NCBI GenBank assembly: GCA_032717465.1
Contig: CM064683.1
Coordinates: 35,043,042 to 35,107,041, forward strand
DNA: 64,000 bases
DNA from: Coenobita brevimanus
Taxonomy: Eukaryota; Arthropoda; Malacostraca; Decapoda; Coenobitidae
Direction of reading: 5' to 3'
Made by a program: the position numbers and the translations under genes. The notes beneath the pieces are model-generated. The model did not search any database and was not told the origin of the DNA. It worked only from the letters and a program-made list of their open reading frames with translations. Of the stretch, positions 56,855 through 64,000 are shown piece after piece. How positions within the stretch are numbered: position 1 is the stretch's first letter; every line of letters starts with the position of its first letter.

Positions 56855-56930
<76 letters not shown>
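56855..56930. repeat. (AC)n microsatellite at the LINE 3' end
   Basis: Uninterrupted AC tract, probably grown from the LINE tail. Confidence 0.96.
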
Positions 56931-56932
<2 letters not shown>

Positions 56933-56934
56933 CC

Positions 56935-57340
56935 ATACAATCGCAAATATTCACATAAACAAAATAGCACAACACACTTTGCAGCACACCCACACACTGT
57001 AAACACTATACCCAACACAAGCAAGGAAAAGCACCTACACAAACACAAACATAAACAACCACCGCCACCAGAGCTGAGTCCCGATTTACGCAGAAATTGA
57101 AACCAACAAGAGAGGCAGCTGTGCCATTACATGAAGAGGGCGGCGACCCCTGTAAGATAATCATAATTTCATGTGCCGGCTGCTGCCGGTTATATTGATG
57201 ATAGACGGCTGGAGTTATGGTAGGTCTTATTGTTTTGATTATCAGACTCGACCCTCCCCTGCCTCCCTTTATCCGTCCACCCCGCCTTCTCTGCTTTGTT
57301 ATCCTACTCTTCGGCTCATAAAACAGTTTTCTTAATATTC
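56935..57340. other. Unassigned sequence
   Basis: No feature recognised. Confidence 0.5.
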
Positions 57341-57344
57341 TGTC

Positions 57345-57475
57345 CATCTATCTCGCTATAAGCAGAGGCCACAACCCCGTAAGGGGTGGCCATTTGATTC
57401 TGAGTTAGTTGTTTTATGGAGAAGGGTACTAACTCTCCGCCAACCCACTTGTTGACACGTAGAGAACACGTAGTA
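57345..57475 (-). mobile_element. RTE-derived deletion derivative, headless
   Basis: On the minus strand ACGTGTCAACAAGTGGGTTG, GGCGGAGAGTTAGTACCC, AAACAACTAACTCAG, GGCCACCCCTTACGGGG and a TAGATGGA-type tail. It carries GGCGGA and AACTAACT as in the LINE leader, so it is closer to the LINE than the 37-kb SINE is. CCCCTTACGGGG keeps the terminal hairpin. Confidence 0.8.
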
Positions 57476-57477
57476 TT

Positions 57478-57560
57478 AGTTATATGGTTGCCACCCAGCG
57501 TTGTAAATGGTTTCCTGACTTAGGGAAACCATTTGGCTTGTCACTCAATGTAAAGCTACC
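57478..57560 (-). mobile_element. Interspersed repeat with conserved hairpin, copy 2
   Basis: Matches 26512-26592. AAATGGTTTCC (57505-57515) pairs with GGAAACCATTT (57524-57534); the loop differs in length and sequence. Confidence 0.75.
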
Positions 57561-57574
57561 TGGAAAGGAAAGAA

Positions 57575-58275
57575 GAGTAATATAGAATGACAGAAAAGAT
57601 GGAAGAAACAGCAGGAGAGGAGGGCAGACACAGAAAAAGAATGATAAAGGTGAAGGATGAAGTAGATAACACTACATCAAGTGAGTGGATGATGCTTGCC
57701 ACCGCCTACCATCACCTTAGTTTTAGCCTATACAAAAAAAAGCTTACTCAGAAGGACCAGCTGGCCTATTGTTGTTTTCTTTTGTCTGTGCTTCTTTGTA
57801 CTTATGTTCCCTTTTTTTCTCTTCCCTCGCCAGTCTTCTCTCACTTTTTTTTCCATCCTTCTTTCTTTTCTCACTCCATTTTTTCCAGTTTCCATGACAT
57901 ATCCTGTCCCAATGTTTCTTTTCCTGTTTTACCTTTTTCGTTTTGTTGTCATTTACTCCACCACCTCCTTTCCCAGCTAACATTCCTCCATCTCCTCGTT
58001 TCTACTTCCTTATTTTCTTTGCTTCTCTCCCTTTGCTTTCTTTTCATTCTCCCACTTTCTCCCTCCATTCCGATCCTTTCTCTTCCTTCCTTTCCTACCC
58101 TCTCACTCTCCCCCCCCTCCCTTCTCCTCTCTTCTTTTCTTCTCCCTGTGTCACTTTCCTTCTTTCCCCTCATACTCGCTTTGTCTTACATCTTCCTTCT
58201 CCACTTCTAAATCTCTCTCCCTCCCTTCCTCTTCCTCACCCCCCCTCCCCGTACACAGACGTCATCTTCCCTTTT
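57575..58275. repeat. Short purine-rich, then polypyrimidine tract
   Basis: A/G-rich to about 57690 and C/T-rich from 57780 to 58275. Open frames here are composition artefacts. Confidence 0.7.
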
Positions 58276-58284
58276 TTTAAGCAA

Positions 58285-58520
58285 TTAATTGTTGGTGGTG
58301 GTGGTGTTGTGGCCCCAGGTTCATCTGATCGTGAGCCCAATTGACTCCAGGCTGAAGCTGTCTTTATCCCGCAGTCTACCATCTTTCAGTCAGGTGGTAG
58401 GAGGATTGCTGAAGGACGTTTGCATACCCGTGCTGCTCCTCCATACCACCCGGTTATATCGGTGTTACCGCGGGAAGAGTCCCTCCTGAGCACCTTGAAG
58501 GGATTAATGAAGGCTATATC
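58285..58520 (-). mobile_element. Trinucleotide-tailed interspersed repeat, copy 4
   Basis: A GGTGGTGGTGGTGTT run, then GGCCCCAGGTTCATCTG, CCAATTGACTCCAGGCTG and GAAGCTGTCTTTATCCCGCA match 17636-17700. It extends to TGAAGGCTATATCTGATCCT, which resembles 17270-17285. Confidence 0.75.
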
Positions 58521-58591
58521 TGATCCTCAACATTTTAAACAGTCTGCGCGATGAGGGAATGATAACGAAATGAGAAAATTGCCCTGTTAAT

Positions 58592-58685
58592 TGTATATGT
58601 CTGTCTACAGCCGGGCGCCTTCACTGCGAGAGGGTGACCACGACCAAAGTACCTCCCCGTTGTTTCCCAGTATATTACCTCGTTA
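58592..58685 (-). mobile_element. Distant RTE-type 3' end
   Basis: TCTGTCTACAGCCGGGCGCC then GTGACCACGACCAAA looks like a diverged form of TCTATTGCCAGACGCC...GTGGCCACAAAC. Confidence 0.45.
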
Positions 58686-58689
58686 TGGG

Positions 58690-59460
58690 CTAATAAGCCT
58701 TCTATTATCTGTATATCCTCTGTAATCTGTAGCAGACATGTTATGATTCCTTCACCCAGGGTAACGATTACGATTATTTAGGAAAACTATGACTGCGATT
58801 TCTTAAGAGTTCTATGATTGCGGTTACGATACCACGCACAGTGCGTTGGAATCTATTACGATTACGATTCCAAATATTTGTAATCAGTTACAATTAAAAA
58901 TTACATTATCTGTGGAAAAAAAAAGCCATTATTATCCTACGAAGGAGATGTTCCACTGGCATAGATATGGCTAAGACTATTACGCATAATGAGAGGTGTA
59001 TGTTTGTACAAGCTACATCTATAGTGCAGCAAATGATGGGGAAGGGTATGGCCTCACTCGCCATCCGTCTCCATCCCCTGGTCCAGGAGGTCCATTCATG
59101 CAGCCTCCAGGTAGTCACTTTTCATCTCCCAAAACATATCGGCAGAATGTGTGAGACTTTGAAATACAAACTTATATCCGAACACTTGAATTTTACTCTC
59201 TCCTTGGATACCTTTAAATAACTTTCAGCCAAATTATAATCTATGCCATTTACATTCCCCTAAAATTACTATTTTCTGTGAAGTGGATGCTCGTATAATC
59301 TTTTTCTTTTTGATTTTTCTAAAAGTATACGAAACGGTTCACATACTGTATCACGTTCTACTTCTCTCTTTCCTCTGGATGTTACTACTCTTAAGTTGAG
59401 AGAGGCTTCCTGTATTTCTCTGCCCTTAGATGATTCTCTTTGTTATGATGCATCAGGAAG
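58690..59460. other. Unassigned AT-rich sequence
   Basis: A local GATTACGATT-type simple run at 58760-58880. Nothing else. Confidence 0.5.
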
Positions 59461-59462
59461 AA

Positions 59463-59530
59463 AAGTGACGCATATCCTAAGTGTGAAATACATACATAGG
59501 GAAATTAGCCGAAATTTTGTCACATACCCC
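59463..59530. mobile_element. ~70-bp short element, copy 2
   Basis: Counterpart of 18619-18694: AAGTGTGAAATACATAC and AGCCGAAATTTTGTCAC. The ends GTGAC/GTCAC pair. Confidence 0.5.
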
Positions 59531-59639
59531 ACAAACAGCTCATTGTTGGCGGAGGAATGCGATCTGCCGAGCGTCCCATTAGTTCAGTCATATGATTTAC
59601 TAGATAATCCAACACGAGGAGGAGGGACAGGAATGGGCA

Positions 59640-60738
59640 GTGTGTGATAATGGATGCCTGGGGGGACAGTGTGAAGCGGAGGTAGTGTGGAGTGCAAAGT
59701 GGGTCGGGAGGATAGTGTGGAGTTAGTGTGGAGTGAGCTGGTAGTGTGGGCTAGTAGGGTAGTGTGGAGTGGGAAGGATGTGTGTACAATTGGGTAGTTT
59801 GGAATTGGACGGTGGTGGGGAAAGTGGGGAAATGGAGGGTAGTGTGGAGAGCGGGAAGTGTGAATTTGGAGGATAGTGTGGACTGGAGGTAGTGTGATAT
59901 TGAAAGTTTGTGCGGAGTAGGGGTAGTGTAGAACTGAAAGGTAGTGTGGAGTGGGGGCAGTGTGAAATTGAAAGGTAGTGTGGAGTGAGGGTAGTGTGAA
60001 ATTGGAGGGTAATGTGGAGTGGGGGCAGTCTGGAATTGGAGGATACCGTGAAATTGGAGTGGTATGGAACTGGATGGTAGTGTGGAGTACGGGTAATATG
60101 GAAATGGAGGGTAGTGTGGAGCGGGACAGTGTGGAATTGGAATGTATTTTGGAGTGGGGATAGTATGGAAATGGAAAGTTGTGTGTAGTAGGTGTAATAT
60201 GGAATTGGAGGGTAGTGTGGAGTGGGGGTAGTGTGGAGTGGGGGTAGTGTGGAGTGGGGGTAGTGTGGATTGGGGATAGTGTGGATTGTGGGTAGTGTGG
60301 AGTGGGGGTAGTGTGAAATGTGGGTAGTGTGAAATGAGGATAGTGTGGAGTGGGGGTAGAGTGAAGAGCAGGGTAGCGTGAAGTGATGAGTAGTGTGGAG
60401 TAAGGGGTAGTATGGAGTCAGGGGCAATGTGGAGTGGGAGGGTAGTGTAGAGTGAGGGACAGTGTGGAGTGGAAGTGTGGTAAGAAATTGGAGTGTAGTG
60501 TGGAAGGGAGGTGGTGTGGAGTGTGGGTGTAGTGTGTAGTGGGGATGTAGTGTTGAGTGGGAGTACAGGTTCGAGTGGGGATAGTGTGGAGTGGGAATGT
60601 ATTGTAGAGTTGGAGTTTAGTGTGGAGTGTGAGTGGAGTGTGGAATGGGGTTTATTGTGGAGTGGAAGTGAAGTATGGAATGGGAGTGGTGTGAAGTGGA
60701 AGTGGAGTGTGAAGTGGGAGTGTAGTGTGGGAGTGTAG
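59640..60738. repeat. 1.1-kb G/T-rich minisatellite, unit GTGTGGAGTGGGGGTA
   Basis: Degenerate through most of its length, nearly perfect 16-bp units at about 60208-60310. Very strong G/T bias on the plus strand. Pro/Ser/His/Thr frames on the minus strand are artefacts. Confidence 0.93.
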
Positions 60739-60744
60739 TTTAGG

Positions 60745-60908
60745 GTATCAAGATATGGTCAATATCTTAGACGAGTTCGAAAGTGGGCACTCGGGGTCTA
60801 GGTCAAGGTCACCAAAGGTACTAGTTGACCTTTGGCAGTCATTTTGGTGACCTTGACCCCAAGTGCCCATTTTCGGACTCGTCCAAGATTTTGGCCATAT
60901 CTTGGTAC
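60745..60908. repeat. Inverted repeat with ~70-bp arms and an inner perfect hairpin
   Basis: GTATCAAGATATGGTCAATA...GGTCACCAAA (60745-60816) pairs with TTTGGTGACC...TTGGCCATATCTTGGTAC (60843-60908). Between the arms CCAAAGGT and ACCTTTGG (60812-60835) form an 8-bp stem. Confidence 0.85.
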
Positions 60909-61025
60909 CTTGAAAGTTTCATGTTGACAGCTCAAGCCGTACATGAGATATCTTGTTTACCCACAAACAAAGACAGCCAGCCAACCTTACAGCTGAAAAC
61001 ATCACTACTCCGCTCGTTTCGCAAG
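60909..61025. repeat. Right-hand part of a MITE-like repeat
   Basis: Contains CAAACAAAGACAGCCAGCC and CTCCGCTCGTTTCGCAAGG, reminiscent of the GTTTGTTTGTCTGTCTG part of 21471-21741 in opposite sense. Assignment is weak. Confidence 0.4.
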
Positions 61026-61039
61026 GGTGGTAAATAGCA

Positions 61040-61140
61040 TAGCAGACAGATCAAAACATACATACATAAATACACACATACATAAATATACATATACATT
61101 CATACATACTGTAATGCATACATACATACATATAAAGATG
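61040..61140. repeat. (CATA)n degenerate microsatellite
   Basis: CATACATAAATACACACATA-type run. Confidence 0.85.
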
Positions 61141-62320
61141 CATAAATTGGTAGGAAGACAGAGAGATCGACATGAAGGTAGGTCGATGGAGTTGCATATG
61201 AGTTGCTAATGAGATATATGGATAAACTTGATATTCATGCAGCTGCTCTGAACTTAAAACAGACTCTCGTCAAAAATGATGGCATTGCTCCCGTGGTGCT
61301 TTACGTTCACACACACATGGGACGCAGCGAGTTAAAAGGCTATACTCTCTTGTACCTGTACAAAAATTGGCATCATTCCATATTAGGGTCGGACCCTTTC
61401 TTAGGAGGGAGAGTGATAGCTAGAACTAACAAGTCCCCTACTGGCGACGAGCAAGCGAGTGATGTTTACCCTCAATTAAGTCTGGAAATGAGCAGCCCTG
61501 CCTGACCCGGCCCAGCCCGGCCTTACCCGACCCATGATGCTAAGCTGAAGTTAAACATGTAATTGGCGCCCACAATGAAAGTCTGGAACGTGTTCGAGTG
61601 AGCGAGCGAGCAAATCAGGCAGTGCTGAATAGTGTCTCATGTGGCTCATCATCTTCCTCTGATTTCCTGACCTGAAAATACTAAAAAGAACTTGTTAGAT
61701 TACACCAAAAATATTCCCGAACGCTTCGTAAAATTAATACTCCTCTTGTATTAATTTTCGGTCTAGGGCCAACCAGAAGGTATAATTTGTTTTGAAAAGG
61801 CAAAATTTGGTTACTCTCAGCAATCGTCGGAAAATACTCACGTAGCCTTAGACCGTTGCTTCTTGCGCAGCCGGCTGTTAGGCTAATATGCCTTATAAAA
61901 AATCGTTTCCTTGATTTACGGAAAAACTATTGGGAATTACGGGTTGTCTAGGAAATGAAAATATCTGAAGATATTTGTGAGATTTCCAAATTGGTGTCTG
62001 TCTTTCTTGTACTGTAACTTCAAAATTGGCTAAGATATCCAAGAAAGTTCTCTACTGTACTACAGAGTTTTCCTCCCGACCCCTGCCCCCATTTGTTGCT
62101 GATGCAATAAATCTTTCGCTCGGGTACATAAGTCGGGGTTCCAAACTGCGATTAAATTTGGTGTTCTCTCTCGCTTCGCTCTCTCGAACAATAACTTTAC
62201 TCCTATGTGAAGTAAAGTTGAAATTCTTTCCGCATGTGATACATTCATTTTTTTTTATCAACCAAAAACTCGCCCATAAAAGCGTAGGATCCCCTTGGAA
62301 TCTCGAGTATTTCAAGGGAG
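61141..62320. other. Unassigned sequence
   Basis: Includes a CCCGGCCCAGCCCGGCC run near 61507. No element or gene recognised. Confidence 0.5.
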
Positions 62321-62590
62321 TTTTTTTTTTTTTTTTTTTTTTTAATGCGAGGAAGAAGGAACCAAAGGCCATGGCCCGCAGTAACAGTTCCCTCCAAGAG
62401 AAAAACAAAATACAATAGAGAGCCAAATTCAAGATCCGATCATTTTGAGATGCCTGGACACACTGCGTTTGAAAGACTGGAGATCATAGGTAGCAGGAAA
62501 TACAGATAGAGGGAGACAGTTCCAGAGTGTTCGGTTCTTAGCGCTTAACGCCTCAGTTACGAAAATAAAGTTAAAAAAGATTTTCCGTCG
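62321..62590 (-). mobile_element. Jockey/CR1-like LINE 3' end with poly(A)
   Basis: On the minus strand the last codons read FVTEALSAKNRTLWNCLPLS and VFPATYDLQSFKRSVSRHLK up to a stop near 62430, then ~85 bp of 3' UTR and an A run (T run at 62321-62343 on the plus strand). The TTLWNSLP/FKSSCYKYF region of 14800-14935 is the related part of the other LINE. Confidence 0.85.
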
Positions 62591-62613
62591 TAACACTGTG
62601 TTGTTTGGCATCA

Positions 62614-63226
62614 CTATCTATCTATCTATCTATTGCCAGACGCCTCAATCCCGTACAGGGTGGCCACAAACAAATCGTCTCCACGTCGCCCTGTCCCCCG
62701 CCATTTCACTGCCCTGCTCCCAACTCACACCCACCTCTCTCATATACCTCTCCACTCCATCCCTCCATCTCATCCTCGGCCTCCCGCTCCCTCTCCCCTC
62801 CTCCACCTCACTCACATACACTCTCCTCGTCAGTCTCTCACTCTCCATCCTCTCCACGTGGCCAAACCACATCAGTATGTTCCTCCTAACGCTTCCTAAC
62901 ACATCCACATCCACATCACAACGCTTCTTTATATCCTCATTTGTCAGTCTGTCTCTCTATGTGACTCCACAGGCTCCTCTTAAATAACTCATTTCCACTG
63001 CTCTCACTCTTGACTTGTGTCCTTCCAACAACGTTCAAGCTTCACTTCCATACGTTAGAGTTGGTATCACAATACTGTCATGTAGTAACTTTTTCACTTC
63101 CATGCTCACTTCCCTATTTCTTATTACTGCTTTCAAGGAACCAGCAACCTTTCTTCCCTGTTGCACCCGTTCAAGCACTTCACCCTCCAAACTTCCATCC
63201 CTACTCATCACACTTTCCAAGTACTT
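62614..63226 (-). mobile_element. RTE-like LINE 3' end, 5'-truncated
   Basis: Aligns with 7913-8515 throughout: a (TCTA)n tail (62614-62632), GCCAGACGCCTCAA, GGTGGCCACAAACAAATCG, then the C-terminal coding part (RRNILMWFGHVERMESERLT and GSGRPRMRWRDGVERYMREV). Homology stops near 63226, where CCAAGTAC diverges from the full-length copy. It abuts the 5' break of the LINE at 62321-62590. Confidence 0.92.
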
Positions 63227-64000
63227 TAATGCACTACATGAATTAAATATCGGAGAGTTCGCCAATAATTTTGTATAAATGAGAAATTATGATAACATGG
63301 CGCTTGCATGCTCATCACGTGCTCACAAGGCGCACTTTACTGGTAAAGGGTCAAGGAGCAAGGCTTTCCTTAGGGAGACTGATACATGTGACCCTGAAAG
63401 TGCTGCATTGGTTATGTATATACACCTCAGGAGTCAATGTATGTTATCAACAAAACCGACAAGGTGCAAGCATATACAAGCATATGAAAGGACATACTAG
63501 CAGAACGCCCTTTAAAAATCCGCTATGGTTTGTGCTTGAACCCAAAATGAATATGCAAACAATCGAATCACTGCAGCTTCCCTTTGTAATGTGCACTCGG
63601 CATCAAAAGTCGTGTCGCCTCTCTTACTTCACTCCTAATGGACTTTGAAAATCAGTGAGGTAAATCTTCCGTAATTAACACATGATTTCTTTATCAGGCC
63701 ACAGGTCAGTGTTTCAGTGTCGTTTCCAGTGGATTTGCCAGACTGGTTTTCAGCTCTGAGAGAATCAGGAGAGACGGTAGGACTTTTGGTTGCGACAGCA
63801 CAATCAAGGACAAAAAATTTTTCTAATTCTAATTGAAAAGCACCAGTGCTTACCCGGTTAGACACGACAATTAACATTCCAGTAATTGCAGATTTTCATT
63901 TTTATGGTAAATGACTATAGCAATTGAAACATGGTTTAAACCATCTGTTTTCATCCTAATTAGAATAGGACTAATAATAAACGCCAATTTTGCTTCCCAA
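63227..64000. other. Unassigned sequence
   Basis: No gene or element recognised up to the window end. Confidence 0.5.

Larger units (their letters stand above)
52990..56855 (+). mobile_element. Near full-length, highly degenerate CR1-like LINE
   Basis: In order: a coiled-coil ORF1 (53046-53881), endonuclease (53990-54790), RT (55155-56240) and C-terminal region to about 56815. The 3' end runs into (AC)n at 56855. Composition is AT-rich and Lys/Asn-rich. Numerous stops and frameshifts. Confidence 0.85.

Noticed and set aside
60783..60815. Nuclear-receptor response elements (AGGTCA repeats)
   Set aside because: The words sit in the arms of a repeat hairpin and similar words occur in other old repeats; no gene is nearby.
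62621..62905. Ser/Pro-rich plus-strand frames near 62.6-63.2 kb
   Set aside because: They are the antisense of the RTE-like LINE 3' end.

Overview
This window reads as repeat-dominated nuclear DNA from an invertebrate, most likely a decapod crustacean and perhaps a crab. That is an inference from several signs: very dense and long AT, GT, GA and GATA microsatellites; short arthropod-type TTAGG telomeric motifs; several non-LTR retrotransposon lineages with RT and endonuclease motifs; and many tRNA-derived SINEs. I find no credible host protein-coding gene, no functional tRNA or rRNA gene and no CRISPR. Nearly all long open frames are microsatellite translations or pieces of decayed retroelements.

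Layout. 1-2335 is copy A of a segmental duplication; copy B is at 7784-13163. Copy A carries a small MITE that B lacks, and B is split by a nearly full-length RTE-like LINE (7909-11077, minus strand). Between them lie an inverted SINE pair around an AT tract (3318-3975), AT/GT/AC tracts and a tRNA-Gly-like SINE. 13.7-15.0 kb is a Jockey/CR1-like LINE. 15.1-16.4 kb is a CTAACTACTAACTG-type minisatellite with two clean insertions, each with a target-site duplication (TSD). 17.8-18.6 kb is another LINE 3' fragment. 19-26 kb is mostly old repeats, including a diverged ~120-bp tandem family. 26.86-27.47 kb is a long-inverted-repeat foldback element carrying TTAGG/CCTAA blocks, followed by a tRNA SINE and a hAT-type MITE. 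28-32 kb is SSR and purine-rich DNA. 32.2-32.7 kb is an LTR with a polypurine tract, and 33.0-34.8 kb holds a SINE and an RTE-like fragment. 37.2-37.4 kb is a 5S rRNA-derived SINE.

A second duplication (copy C 38132-40760, copy D 42067-47370) follows. Copy D is split by a 2.73-kb GC-rich insertion with a near-perfect 5-bp TSD; copy C preserves the empty site. 47.4-48.9 kb switches from purine-rich to pyrimidine-rich DNA. 49-52 kb holds foldbacks, a palindromic-TIR element and a LINE fragment with an RNase H/zinc-knuckle tail. 53.0-56.85 kb is a degenerate CR1-like LINE with ORF1, EN and RT. 59.6-60.7 kb is a G/T-rich minisatellite, and the end of the window repeats the RTE 3' end.

How the parts relate. 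The most coherent story is a LINE/SINE partnership. The 5S-derived SINE shares its last ~40 bp with the 3' end of the RTE-like LINE and its middle with that LINE's 5' leader. This suggests a chimera: a 5S promoter head on an internally deleted RTE. Many microsatellites start exactly at retroposon 3' ends, so retroposition appears to seed much of the SSR load. Alignments were done by eye; no database or tool was used.
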